DNA of 64,000 nucleotides. It comes from Numida meleagris (lineage: Eukaryota; Chordata; Aves; Galliformes; Numididae). Within the stretch, counting starts at the first letter, position 1; every line of letters starts with the position of its first letter. Both the position numbers and the translations under genes were made by a program. This document shows positions 39,431 through 52,600 of this stretch, one piece after another. The DNA lies in contig NC_034415.1 in the NCBI RefSeq assembly GCF_002078875.1, positions 22,654,331 to 22,718,330 on the forward strand. The letters run 5' to 3'. Below the pieces are notes generated by a model that was given only the letters and a program-made list of their open reading frames with translations, was not told the origin of the DNA and made no database searches.

Positions 39431-39817
39431 TCAATTACTTCGGGGCTTTTCCATTTGTAATATTATGAAGCAATGATAGCCAGCAGACTTCACCTGTCTT
39501 TTAGAGATAGCCAGCCTGGTAATTTTAACTCTGCCCATTTTATCCACACCAGTAAATCTCATAACATGGTTATAGAGAGATTCCAATTTTTGTAGAATCT
39601 TCTCCTGGGAATTCCTGTATACAATATTGCCATAGTCTGTAATGGACATAACCTGTGATTGGATTAATGTTTCCCTAGTGAAGAAGTCAAAGCATTTCAT
39701 GTTCCTATAACTGGTTTGTAGCTCTGCAGTAAAGGTCTTTGGTGTGGCAGAGAAAATAATTGCAAACTCAGCCCCAATCAGAATATATAATCCCCTCACA
39801 GCGAGGGTCCAATTCAA
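39431..39817 (-). mobile_element. Non-LTR retrotransposon relic (reverse transcriptase C-terminal region)
   Basis: An open frame of 128 codons on the minus strand. From about residue 30 it resembles the segment after the palm domain of LINE reverse transcriptases (the type whose motif reads YRNKSCF, then a stretch, then LDYGDIIY, then LDxLYHxxLRF). Here it reads SYRNMKCFDFFTRETL, SITDYGNIVYRNS, LQKLESLYNHVMRFTG and then ISKRQVKSAGYHCF. No endonuclease domain or catalytic YADD-type box is present, so it cannot be autonomous. The clade is uncertain (jockey/L2/CR1 group by appearance) and it is not the usual avian CR1 3' end. The first 25-30 residues may be unrelated. Confidence 0.55.
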
Positions 39818-41270
39818 CGCAGTTAGACTGCCTGTGCAGGGGTTTCTAGCAGGATTTTCTTGTCAGGAGAGCAGAATGCACAGAAAACAAGTTAATTTCA
39901 GTATTTTAATATTCATGAGCCAGTCCTGTGCAAAGCAAGGTAAAGTCCATGCTACTCCTCCCAGGCAGAGAGCAGGGGCAGGCAGGACAATGCAGTGGGG
40001 CTCCGGACTCCCCACAAGGAGAGCCCTCCACTTGGGCTCACATAAACATATGCATTTGTTCTCAAAAGAAAATTTGTTTATGCCCTGTCAGACACACGGT
40101 TTGGGGCCTGGATTGGCTTCTGAACCTTTCAGAATCCCCGATGTTCCTTTCCCTTGGACCTTACACAAGAACAGGAAGGAATTACTTGTTGAGTGTACAA
40201 TGTGCAGCACTTGTGGCTGAGACACAGATCCACTTCTCCAGGAATAAGAGGCTCAAACCACAGCAGCTGGCTGGCCAGAAACAGGCTACGAACTGGGATC
40301 TGCCTGCTCAGATGGAGGAAAAGGACCTCAGTGTTCACATGGGGGAAACTGAGCTAGAGACTGGGAGCAGCTCCCATGACAGTCTCCCCAGGCGTTTGTG
40401 ACATGGTGTGTGAAATGGTCACACACAGTGCCACACCAAAGTGTAAGCCTTCATCATGTGAGCTAGCAGAGAACCAGCAGAAGGGCTCAAGCTCTGAGCC
40501 CCAGCTGGCCAGGGAGTGCTTTCAAGAAACAGTTTATTGGTGAGAAGCAGAGGTGGGTCTCTGGAGAAAGCACTGTAGATTTGGTCTGCCTGTGGGGTTC
40601 AGAGGGGACATGATAGGGATCTTGAGGTGGAAAGATGTGTGGGGGCTGCTGTTAGTGGACCAGAAGGTGTAGGAGACAAACTGAGACAGAAGTGAAATGT
40701 GAGAGAAAAGAATCTGAACACAATGTGCTGGAACAAGGATGGAGAGGGTGGGCTCCAGAACGGGCATGCTGCCTAACTGAAGAGCAAAGCAGATGCTCTT
40801 GGCAGATAACCTTATGTTTGGATGTTATGGTATTGCTAGGCAGGTGGAGGGGATGGGAAGAAGGTTACCAACATGGGAGCTGACAAATGGGATGTCATCA
40901 TTTCCCATATGGGTAACTATCTCCAATCTGTCCTTTCTATCCGACTAAAGCTTGGGATATCTCTGCAGAAAGGATGCCTCTCTGGTGGAGATGAGGAATC
41001 CACATTAGGTCTGCACTGAGTTGAAAATTGCAGGCTCTGGGGCAGATACAGGTGACAGAAAACAAGAAGTAGAGACAGTGATTTCAGGAAGATCCAGTTA
41101 TTAAATCTGAACTTAAAAGGCTGACTTTTACAAGTCAGATGGCAGGAATCTCTGACAGCTGATATCAGGGCAGCCCAGGGGCTTCCCAGAACCAGCTTGT
41201 CCACTTTTTTGGTTTCAAAGTGACTCTGGGAGCCCTTGGGGAGGAAGGAATGTGAAAATGAAACAAAGCA
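39818..41270. other. Intergenic sequence downstream of AGBL4
   Basis: Overlapping plus-strand ORFs of up to 158 codons occur between 39744 and 40401. I recognise no domain in them, and two overlapping frames are open at once, which suggests chance openness in GC-balanced DNA. Nothing else was recognised. Confidence 0.5.
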
Positions 41271-41295
41271 CACATTCCACAGCTGCTTTTATCAC

Positions 41296-41301
41296 TTTAT
41301 T
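41296..41301 (-). terminator. AGBL4: Candidate poly(A) signal of AGBL4 (distal)
   Basis: AATAAA on the minus strand (plus TTTATT), followed 15-30 nt downstream by a G/T-rich stretch (tgtggaatgtgtgc). It lies about 2.2 kb past the AGBL4 stop codon of copy 1, giving a plausible 3' UTR. Not proven. Confidence 0.4.
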
Positions 41302-43491
41302 CATATTCCTTGAGCAAATCCTTTAGCAGCTAAGCAAATGTCTGAAACTCTCTTATTATATATATGCATACGTATATAAATAGAACCATTCAAAAATAAA
41401 TAATAAGGAATTCTGCAAATATTTTCCCATTGAATATGCAAAAGGAACATTTTCCTCCCAGCAAACCAACTTTGAAAGTCTTCCACTAAAACCCTATAAA
41501 ACCCAATGATAGTCATAAATTAACAGTAGATTAATTCAAAGGAGAACTTATCCCCCCTCTGCGTACCTTCTAATCCATATCTCCAAGAGGTCATTTTAAT
41601 TATCACACTGTCACAGCTATTCATTACTCTGCTCCTGGAGACAGAGAGCCAGCACTATGCCTTTTGGATGCCTTGGAATTCATCATATGAGGGCATTTTA
41701 TTCTCCCTAAAATGCTCACAGTTTAACCCCCTCACCTTGAAAGACTGACAACATCACGTTTGCTCGGTATTTTAAGTCATTCTCCTTCCAGTGGGGTATC
41801 TCGTTTTAGCCAAGTTCCCCTTTTCAGAGAGAAACTAACTAATGAACTAACGAAAGCTCAGCAAGCAGCTTACTAATGCACAATCAGCTCAAGTTTTGTC
41901 AGATCCTGAGTAGTTTGCCCTTTTTCAGAGGCATGCAAAGCCCTTTTTTTTCCTCCTGAATTGTACCTGCTCACTCTTTTTGACTGCAGTCATGCTAATT
42001 GGATGGAAACCATGTGTCAGCAGCTCCAAGGAGGGCTGTCTGGGTGGTGCAATAGGACTGCCGAAGTGTGTGTGAGGTCCTGAGACACAGAATGCAGACC
42101 TTGACCCTGCTTGCTTTGTGTTTACTTGTATGGAAGGGACCTCAAAGGACCTTATGCAGAGCTCCCTTACACCCATCATGACATTGAGATGGATACAGTA
42201 TTCCAAGACAGATGAGCACATGAGGGCCTACTAGTTTCCTGGCTACATAAACACAACTCAGGCTGCTTTCAGGTAGTTCTTTGTAGGATCATACCTTGGT
42301 TTAGTGTTGGTCTCCACTGCTGAAGATACAGGGAATATTTTCACAAGGGACAGTAAATTTAAATAGCCTGGAAGGTCCATTGCCTATAATTCCCAGTTTT
42401 TCTCACACCTCTTTATTTCTGCTCAGGATGCTTTCTTCTCTATACAGCCCAGCATGACTACCCAGCTGAGCCTGTTCCTAGATCATAAGGCTCATGCCCT
42501 GGCTTAGAGAAGAGGAGCAACCAACCTCACATCCTTTACTAGAGAGTGTCTGGGACTGCTACTTCTTCAGGACCACCTGACACCAAGGGGAGCTCATTCA
42601 TTCTTGTTTCACACATCTCCCTTCAACCTCAGTCTGGTTCATCCTTTCTCTTCCTACCCACTGGGTCTCAGCACCTTCTCTTTCAGCACTACTCCTCGCT
42701 GACACTGCCTCAGTCATAAATCTTTTGGGAAGTCCAGTCTTCCTAGATTCCAGCCAGCTACTGCTGGAGGAACATGGTTTCTGCCTGTTAGACAGGGCTT
42801 GCAGTGAGTTCCATGCCTGCATCCTGGCAGGTGACACCACTAGCATTTCTCATATGACCACTTTCCTCAACTGATCTGATAGAAGAGCAAAAGCCTAACC
42901 ATGCAGCGGATGATAAACGGCACACTGAAGAGCACCTGCCTGACTCCCAGAAGCTATTTATCAGGCTCTTGTAATGCAAGCTAACTGGGCTAGCACATGC
43001 AATTGGCATAAAAGCTTCTGAGCCTGACACTAAAAGGCGAGACATCACATGGTGGAGCAGGGGAGCCAGGACTCCCTCGTTTGCTCATTGTATGGATTAC
43101 CCCTTAAAAGAGAGAGAGAGAGAGAGGCTGGTAGAGGAAGGGGAGGCTTTCTCATTTTAACAAATAGCTTTTCAGCCACTGCAAATGATTTCTCTAAATC
43201 TATTGGGTCACTCTCTTTTTTTTTTTCTTTTTTTTTTTTTCCCAGAGATGAGAGCTAAAAAAAAAAAAAGGCCTGAAATTGATTTACCGTCTATAAATAA
43301 AAAAGAATCAATGGTAAAATTTCTAGCTAATTTCCTTCTCCCTCGTTCCCCTTTGGACTATTTGTTATCTTAGAAATACTTATCTGGGGAAAAAAAAAAA
43401 GAGAAATATCAGCAGTTCCAGCTCCAGCTGCACTCCTCCGCCTTGCCCCCCAATCCAGCCCTTCTCTCCTCTCCTCTCCTCTCCTCTCCTC
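41302..43491 (-). other. AGBL4: Probable AGBL4 3' UTR
   Basis: Sequence between the AGBL4 stop codon and the best distal poly(A) candidate. No other gene was recognised in it. It includes an AG dinucleotide run at 43109-43127 and long T and A homopolymers near 43215-43270. The extent is inferred, not observed. Confidence 0.4.
42412..42417 (-). terminator. AGBL4: Candidate poly(A) signal of AGBL4 (proximal)
   Basis: AATAAA on the minus strand followed closely by gaggtgtgag. It lies about 1.1 kb past the stop codon and is an alternative to the site at 41296. Confidence 0.3.
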
Positions 43492-43494
43492 TCA
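43464..43494. repeat. CTCCT microsatellite (copy 1)
   Basis: About six CTCCT units immediately after, and touching, the AGBL4 stop codon in transcript sense (AGGAG repeats in the 3' UTR). The same repeat with the same unit number is at 49132-49162 in copy 2, which is unexpected for old independent copies of an unstable repeat. Confidence 0.85.
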
Positions 43495-43615
43495 TCGTGC
43501 AGAGAGAGACTGGTCCTTCAGGTGTGCCTGGCTCCTCTTCTCTGGCTTGCCGTCAGCATGGCTGGTCCCCTGGCCCTGCTGGGTGGTGCATTTAAAAACT
43601 GGCAGCTTTTCCTTC
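43492..43615 (-). CDS. AGBL4: AGBL4 terminal coding exon, copy 1
   Basis: The acceptor is cttttggcag at the right. One base (G) completes Arg with CG from the exon at 60155. Then 40 codons follow, KEKLPVFKCTTQQGQGTSHA through HLKDQSLSAR, and TGA at 43492-43494. It aligns loosely with the human CCP6 tail (RKEKSPPYKHP, then SKGDKK, then NHKDPS). This copy continues into unique flanking DNA with candidate poly(A) signals, so it carries the genuine 3' UTR. Confidence 0.85.
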
Positions 43616-46600
43616 CTGCCAAAAGAAGAGAGAGAGGACAGGTGTTATGAATGCTGTTGTGTTCCTGCAGCAGATAAGCAAAGCCTGGGTGGCTGAGCTC
43701 TGAGGAGATGCCATGTGCAGTCTCACAGGGAAGTGCATCTGCAAGGGATGAGGCTTTAGCTGCTCAAAAGAAATTAGAGGTAGTTAAGAGAAATTAGAGC
43801 TGGTGCCCGGCTCCTCTGGCCAGAGCAGGGTTAGTCCTTCCAGGAGACTTCAAGGGCTCCGCACTATCCCTGAGCTCTCCAAGAGAAAGCCCCCCCCTGC
43901 TTCCCTTTGGGCCAGTGTACTTACAGCTGTTTTCTCCTCACCGCATTCTTGAAACATTTCACATCATTTCTCCCCATTATCAGCCATCATATCACTGTGA
44001 ATATGTCCTTCTGGGGCAGATACTGCTTCCAGGACAGCTGGTTCCCAGGTCTGCTCACCATTGCATTGCCCCCGCTATGAGGAAGGCTCACAGCCATGGC
44101 CAAGCTCTGCCCACGTGGCTCTTACCCATCGCACTGCATGTGATGCCAGTGATTCCAGCACTTCCATTAACTCCAAATATTTAACGGTAATGTAAAACTT
44201 GCCACTCTCATTTGGGGCCTGGCCCTTTCAGCACCCTTTGGGCTGCAGGCCTAGCAGAGCAGTGGGGGTTCAACTGCTGACCTCCAAGAGCAGAATTATG
44301 CAAAATACAAAGCCCTCTTTCAGTGATGCCCCAGGAGTTCACAGGATAACCACTGAGCTCATCGCAGCCTGGCACGGCAGCACCAGCCTTGTGGCTTCCT
44401 GCAGCCTGTCCAGGGGAGCAGAGCTGCTTTGTGCAGTTCTGGTCTCACTGTGCGCTTCCCAGGCAAAGTGCTGCTGGGTGTGTGTTTACAGCATGCACGC
44501 TGGATGTTTGCAGCTTTAAGGAAAAGTAAATCTCTAGCCTTTATTATCTGTTAATTCTTTAATGTTTCTATTCTGTTTACTTACACAGCCTCTTTGCTTA
44601 AAGGCCTTAATTAAACGTCCCCATATCACAGCCCAGCACTTCCACCACCCTCTGGCTCCTGATGGTTGTGTGTCACAGCATGACAGGCACAAGAAGCCTC
44701 AGCCTGTCTGTCTGTCCATCTAGCTGCTGGGCAGAGCCAATCCTGGGAAGCAACACCCTCGTACCCTGAGATATAGCTATGATGGGAGGCTGAGCGTGAA
44801 GGGCCGCAGGTCCCACAGCCCTGTACCTCGCTGTGCTGAGGCTGTGCTGGAGCAGGAATCTCTGCCATGTGACACCACAGAATCACGGAATCACAGAATA
44901 TCCTGAGTTGGCAGGAACCAACAAAGCCTATTGAGTCCAACTCCTGGCTTCTTGCAAGACCACCCAAAATCCAAACCCTGTGTCTGAGAGCACTGTCCAA
45001 ACACTCCTTGAACAGTTTCAAGGGCTGTGCCCACTGCCCTGGGGAGCTGTTCCATGCCCATCACCCTCTGGTGCAGACCCTCTCCCTAACCCTCACCTGA
45101 CCCTCCCCTGACATGGCTCCATGCTGTTCCCTCAGGCCCTGTTATGTCACCAGAGAGCAGAGCTCAGCATTGCCCCTCTGCTCCCTGTGAGGAGCTGCGG
45201 CTGCCATGAGACCCTTCATATACTTCTTATATTGTTATCATGCATTTAAAAATTTAAAAAATAACAGAAATAATGTAGGGACCAATGGGGCATGTGACTG
45301 AGGGAGCTTCCCTGCCCCAGCCCTCCCCTCCCCAGTGCCATCATGGCTGCCACCACTTTAGCATCTACTGTCTCTCCACAGTTCAACCAACCTACGGCAC
45401 AGTGATATTTTGAAGAGAAAAACAGAGACAAAAATAAATAAATTAGGACCCTGGGAGGGAGACCTGAGAGGCACACAGAAGTGAGAACAAGTGCTTTCTC
45501 TGGTTCTGTGTATAATTACATTGACAAGTTCCTAGACAACGCTGGAGACCCAAACACAGCAGCAGCTGTGGACTAAACAGAGAATCACGCAAAACATAGG
45601 GAGGCACGTCAGTCAAGACATCCCTGCCCTGGGGCTGCCCCTGTTACTGCTGACAGCCTGCACATGCCCAGCACTGAACGGGCAGGGCTTACCCCAACAG
45701 AAGCAACCACCTTCCCAGAAAGGCAAACCAAGCTGTCTCCTCTTCGCAAGAGAAGGAAGCAACGTAAGAAACATGCAAAGAGGATTTCTGCATCTGTGTA
45801 ACACCAGAACAGCAAACCCCGGTTAACCAACAGCACTTACGGGTGGGATTTTTATACACTGCCCTTTTTTAGCAGCTATCCAAGCATTAGTTGTGCCGAA
45901 GCATCGCAAATATCAAGCACGCAGTTCACACCAGATTCTTGTGACAAAGTGATTTTTGGCTGTACAGCCAATTGATAGACAGTTGTGATCAAATCACAGC
46001 TCTGCTGCGTGCTCATTGCACATACAACAGTTAATCTTGCAGCCATGCAAACTGTTTTGCAAATCTCAGAGGCATAGCAATTACAATACCAAATTTATAC
46101 CGCATCTCTCAGTCAACTAATTGTACATCCAAAAATCACCACTTGAATAATCTGAATACATTCACCTTTACTGCTAAAAAAACCTTCAGTACATGCGTGA
46201 TCTCAACATAATTTTGAGTTATGGAACCCATGGGGAAAAAAGCCAACCTCTGATTTCAACAGCAAAATTGCTTCATTCTAAATACAGCAGGAGCATAATT
46301 CACATGGAGGTCTGGCATCTTGGTGTTTCCAGAGAGGCTTTTTTTCATGTTCTACAAAATGGAGATGTTGCTTGCTTTAGCTCTCTCAGCCCATATTTAG
46401 GAATTCAAACCCTATATACATCTACACCAAATGTACTGCACATGTTCACCTCTAAAACAATTTCGTTGGTATTTTTAACTGTTAGGAAATCTTAAACATC
46501 TCAAAATGAATTATCAGACTTCCAAACCAGGCTGATGTTTTAGATGGGCTGAGGTTTACAAACCAATGTCCCAGAGCAGAGCAGGTGAGCTCACAGCCCG

Positions 46601-49600
46601 TAAACACACTTGTGCTCCTGTGGCATTTGGGCTGCTTTCACACACAATTTTACTGACTTTGGTTTCCATCCGGTGAGGCACGTTGAGGTGGAGAGTGATA
46701 GATGTTAGTGACTTTGCAGCTGGCATACTAAGAGAGGGCCAAAGCAGAAGAGAATTCTGTATTTAAACTGCAAAGGGAGGAGAAAATAAGGTTATCCAAG
46801 CCACGTGAGTGGGATCAAAAATGAATCATCAAGGCTGAAAAATGGCTAACCTCTGATCCCTGAAACCACAAAATCTGGTTGCTGTCGTGTGTCTGCTGAT
46901 CTAATTTTTACACTCTCCACTCCATCCGAAGGAGACGCGTTTCCATTGCAGATGGGCTGCCATTGCAGCTAAACAATCAATGCCTGATTACTTCAAACGC
47001 TTCACTCTCAGGGATGCACAATTAACCAGTCCCACATTTGACACTGCAAGGGGAGCGCAGTATTTTCTGGGAATGTCTGACAAGTTTCAAATGTAAAAAA
47101 CCACAAATTAAATGGCCCAGCAGATAATGACGGTCAGTGCCCTGGCAGTTAGATAATGTGCGCGCTCCAAAGCAAGGCAATTAGAAGCTATAAAAACAAA
47201 TTTACAGTGTTAGAGCAAAGGTCAGAAATCCTCAGCCATTACCGAAGGCTTGATTTTATTTATTTATTTATTTTTGAGTGGACACCAGAGTCTATTTCCA
47301 GAAAGTGAGCACAAATTCATATATGTGAGGTGGCCACTCACCTATGAGAGCAGATTATGATTTCTGGGCCATGCAAACCCCACTAGTTCGGTGCATGGAG
47401 AATAATACCAAGGCTACCTGGCGATCCCATCAAGTCCTTACCCTGAGGCCATACCTTTCTGAATGCAGGAATCAGTCCATGCTGCTTACAGACAAGACAC
47501 AATATTACAGCCTGCCTCTCAGGAGAGTTTGCAGATGTCTCTCCCTTTGCCACTGAAGGTTTTGTCTTGTCCTCTGTCCTCCTGTTTTCTAAGGAGCAGG
47601 AGAATAATGCATTGCTAGCAAAAAAAGGATTGTCTCTTCGTCTCTTGAGTTTGTTCAAATTAGGAATATGCTATCAGGATTATCATAGAATCATAGAATC
47701 GTAGAATTAGCTACGTTGGAAAAGACCTACAAGATCATCCAGTCCAACCATCCACCTGCCACCAACAACCCCACTAAACCATGTCTCTCAATGCTATATA
47801 CACCAGACATTACCCAACTCAACTCATCCAACACATAGCAGCTCTCTGTTTCTACAGTGGAGTGCTCTAACCTGCTCCTTAGAAATAGGAGGAGATTCCA
47901 GACAGGGCTGAGGCTGGAAAAACGACAGATGCTGTAAATCTGCTTACCAAGCCCTGGCTTCTTCAGAGCAGGAAGCCCAAGGATGGAAGAGAAAAGCAGG
48001 TGGGCATCTCCAGGGGTACCTACATGAGGATGCCCAAGAGAGCTAATCCAAATACATTTAGGGTGTAAACTGTAAAGGTGATTAGTCAAACCACAGTAAG
48101 CTCCTATGTGGATATGCTCCTTCGGAGTTAAAGTAGCCATAATTCAATTCATTCATTGAGCTCATTTCCAAAAGTAAATTAAGGTAGAGTAAATTAAATT
48201 AAACCATCTGACAGCACCTTCATTTTGAAAGGGATTGTTAACATGGACCCAGCCTACTTCCTACAGTAATGCAGATTACTTTCCCCTGCTGGGCAGGCAC
48301 GCTGGCTCCCTGGGCCAGCCGGCTCCCTGGGCCAGCCTTGAAGTGGTGTGTTTTTACACACTCTTTGTTCAGGGATGTCTGAAAGCAGGACCCAGGCTGA
48401 AGTGTATTTGACTGTTTGCACGTGCTTTAGAATGCATGCTTAAATCCAGGGTGAAATCCTTCCAGCCAACACTGGTTCCCAAGACCTTGAGGAGGCAACT
48501 GATGTAGTGGGGTGTTTTGGCAAGTGCTCTGCTGAAAGCTGGCCAAGCACTGCAAATCTCCCCAAACCCTGCAAATGGATCCTTTTCACTGAACCCACGC
48601 AAACGTGTCACAGTTTAAAACCTGAAAAGCTTTCCTTAATGACAGCTACAAGTATCAAGAGTTGCATAAAGCGTGTAGACGTGCGTGGGAGTGAGCTGAC
48701 AGATTATAATTACCAATAGCAAAGGGGGAAAAAATAAAAATTATTTTTTGAGGCAAAACATATAATTTTCCTTTAAACCATAGTAGTGCTCCCATTTACA
48801 GCCCTGGAATTCAGACTGAAGTTGTTTGACTCCTTAGCAGGTTTTTATTTATTTTTTTTTTTNTATATGTAGCCAGTAACACTCTTTTTTTTTTTTTTTT
48901 TTTTTTTTCCCAGAGATGAGAGCTAAAAAAAAAAAAAGGCCTGAAATTGATTTACCGTCTATAAATAAAAAAGAATCAATGGTAAAATTTCTAGCTAATT
49001 TCCTTCTCCCTCGTTCCCCTTTGGACTATTTGTTATCTTAGAAATACTTATCTGGGGAAAAAAAAAAAGAGAAATATCAGCAGTTCCAGCTCCAGCTGCA
49101 CTCCTCCGCCTTGCCCCCCAATCCAGCCCTTCTCTCCTCTCCTCTCCTCTCCTCTCCTCTCATCGTGCAGAGAGAGACTGGTCCTTCAGGTGTGCCTGGC
49201 TCCTCTTCTCTGGCTTGCCGTCAGCATGGCTGGTCCCCTGGCCCTGCTGGGTGGTGCATTTAAAAACTGGCAGCTTTTCCTTCCTGCCAAAAGAAGAGAG
49301 AGAGGACAGGTGTTATGAATGCTGTTGTGTTCCTGCAGCAGATAAGCAAAGCCTGGGTGGCTGAGCTCTGAGGAGATGCCATGTGCAGTCTCACAGGGAA
49401 GTGCATCTGCAAGGGATGAGGCTTTAGCTGCTCAAAAGAAATTAGAGGTAGTTAAGAGAAATTAGAGCTGGTGTCCGGCTCCTCTGGCCAGAGCAGGGTT
49501 AGTCCTTCCAGGAGACTTCAAGGGCTCCGCACTATCCCTGAGCTCTCCAAGAGAAAGCCCCCCCCTGCTTCCCTTTGGGCCAGTGTACTTACAGCTGTTT

Positions 49601-52600
49601 TCTCCTCACCGCATTCTTGAAACATTTCACATCATTTCTCCCCATTATCAGCCATCATATCACTGTGAATATGTCCTTCTGGGGCAGATACTGCTTCCAG
49701 GACAGCTGGTTCCCAGGTCTGCTCACCATTGCATTGCCCCCGCTATGAGGAAGGCTCACAGCCATGGCCAAGCTCTGCCCACGTGGCTCTTACCCATCGC
49801 ACTGCATGTGATGCCAGTGATTCCAGCACTTCCATTAACTCCAAATATTTAACGGTAATGTAAAACTTGCCACTCTCATTTGGGGCCTGGCCCTTTCAGC
49901 ACCCTTTGGGCTGCAGGCCTAGCAGAGCAGTGGGGGTTCAACTGCTGACCTCCAAGAGCAGAATTATGCAAAATACAAAGCCCTCTTTCAGTGATGCCCC
50001 AGGAGTTCACAGGATAACCACTGAGCTCATCGCAGCCTGGCACGGCAGCACCAGCCTTGTGGCTTCCTGCAGCCTGTCCAGGGGAGCAGAGCTGCTTTGT
50101 GCAGTTCTGGTCTCACTGTGCGCTTCCCAGGCAAAGTGCTGCTGGGTGTGTGTTTACAGCATGCACGCTGGATGTTTGCAGCTTTAAGGAAAAGTAAATC
50201 TCTAGCCTTTATTATCTGTTAATTCTTTAATGTTTCTATTCTGTTTACTTACACAGCCTCTTTGCTTAAAGGCCTTAATTAAACGTCCCCATATCACAGC
50301 CCAGCACTTCCACCACCCTCTGGCTCCTGATGGTTGTGTGTCACAGCATGACAGGCACAAGAAGCCTCAGCCTGTCTGTCTGTCCATCTAGCTGCTGGGC
50401 AGAGCCAATCCTGGGAAGCAACACCCTCGTACCCTGAGATATAGCTATGATGGGAGGCTGAGCGTGAAGGGCCGCAGGTCCCACAGCCCTGTACCTCGCT
50501 GTGCTGAGGCTGTGCTGGAGCAGGAATCTCTGCCATGTGACACCACAGAATCACGGAATCACAGAATATCCTGAGTTGGCAGGAACCAACAAAGCCTATT
50601 GAGTCCAACTCCTGGCTTCTTGCAAGACCACCCAAAATCCAAACCCTGTGTCTGAGAGCACTGTCCAAACACTCCTTGAACAGTTTCAAGGGCTGTGCCC
50701 ACTGCCCTGGGGAGCTGTTCCATGCCCATCACCCTCTGGTGCAGACCCTCTCCCTAACCCTCACCTGACCCTCCCCTGACATGGCTCCATGCTGTTCCCT
50801 CAGGCCCTGTTATGTCACCAGAGAGCAGAGCTCAGCATTGCCCCTCTGCTCCCTGTGAGGAGCTGCGGCTGCCATGAGACCCTTCATATACTTCTTATAT
50901 TGTTATCATGCATTTAAAAATTTAAAAAATAACAGAAATAATGTAGGGACCAATGGGGCATGTGACTGAGGGAGCTTCCCTGCCCCAGCCCTCCCCTCCC
51001 CAGTGCCATCATGGCTGCCACCACTTTAGCATCTACTGTCCCTCCAGAGTTCAACCAACCTACGGCACAGTGATATTTTGAAGAGAAAAACAGAGACAAA
51101 AATAAATAAATTAGGACCCTGGGAGGGAGACCTGAGAGGCACACAGAAGTGAGAACAAGTGCTTTCTCTGGTTCTGTGTATAATTACATTGACAAGTTCC
51201 TAGACAACGCTGGAGACCCAAACACAGCAGCAGCTGTGGACTAAACAGAGAATCACGCAAAACATAGGGAGGCACGTCAGTCAAGACATCCCTGCCCTGG
51301 GGCTGCCCCTGTTACTGCTGACAGCCTGCACATGCCCAGCACTGAACGGGCAGGGCTTACCCCAACAGAAGCAACCACCTTCCCAGAAAGGCAAACCAAG
51401 CTGTCTCCTCTTCGCAAGAGAAGGAAGCAACGTAAGAAACATGCAAAGAGGATTTCTGCATCTGTGTAACACCAGAACAGCAAACCCCGGTTAACCAACA
51501 GCACTTACGGGTGGGATTTTTATACACTGCCCTTTTTTAGCAGCTATCCAAGCATTAGTTGTGCCGAAGCATCGCAAATATCAAGCACGCAGTTCACACC
51601 AGATTCTTGTGACAAAGTGATTTTTGGCTGTACAGCCAATTGATAGACAGTTGTGATCAAATCACAGCTCTGCTGCGTGCTCATTGCACATACAACAGTT
51701 AATCTTGCAGCCATGCAAACTGTTTTGCAAATCTCAGAGGCATAGCAATTACAATACCAAATTTATACCGCATCTCTCAGTCAACTAATTGTACATCCAA
51801 AAATCACCACTTGAATAATCTGAATACATTCACCTTTACTGCTAAAAAAACCTTCAGTACATGCGTGATCTCAACATAATTTTGAGTTATGGAACCCATG
51901 GGGAAAAAAGCCAACCTCTGATTTCAACAGCAAAATTGCTTCATTCTAAATACAGCAGGAGCATAATTCACATGGAGGTCTGGCATCTTGGTGTTTCCAG
52001 AGAGGCTTTTTTTCATGTTCTACAAAATGGAGATGTTGCTTGCTTTCGCTCTCTCAGCCCATATTTAGGAATTCAAACCCTATATACATCTACACCAAAT
52101 GTACCGCACATGTTCACCTCTAAAACAATTTCGTTGGTATTTTTAATTGTTAGGAAATCTTAAACATCTCAAAATGAATTATCAGACTTCCAAACCAGGC
52201 TGATGTTTTAGATGGGCTGAGGTTTACAAACCAATGTCCCAGAGCAGAGCAGGTGAGCTCACAGCCCGTAAACACACTTGTGCTCCTGTGGCATTTGGGC
52301 TGCTTTCACACACAATTTTACTGACTTTGGTTTCCATCCGGTGAGGCACGTTGAGGTGGAGAGTGATAGATGTTAGTGACTTTGCAGCTGGCATACTAAG
52401 AGAGGGCCAAAGCAGAAGAGAATTCTGTATTTAAACTGCAAAGGGAGGAGAAAATAAGGTTATCCAAGCCACGTGAGTGGGATCAAAAATGAATCATCAA
52501 GGCTGAAAAATGGCTAACCTCTGATCCCTGAAACCACGAAATCTGGTTGCTGTCGTGTGTCTGCTGATCTAATTTTTACACTCTCCACTCCATCCGAAGG

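Larger units (their letters stand above)
43227..48862. repeat. Direct tandem duplication, copy 1
   Basis: Homologous over its whole length to 48895-54530 at a constant offset of 5668. It starts within a poly-T tract next to cccagagatgagagc and ends at a poly-T tract immediately before a single N. I counted eight substitutions (43806, 45373, 45379, 46379, 46437, 46479, 46870, 47282) and no indels outside the poly-T tract. That is about 0.14% divergence, in the range of allelic differences. Confidence 0.95.

Noticed and set aside
39744..40401. Two overlapping plus-strand ORFs of 158 and 157 codons
   Set aside because: No recognisable motif, no splice context, and one overlaps the LINE relic on the other strand. 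Treated as chance.
42100..42240. Possible old CR1 fragment (cagtattccaag region)
   Set aside because: The similarity is too short and degenerate to support by eye.
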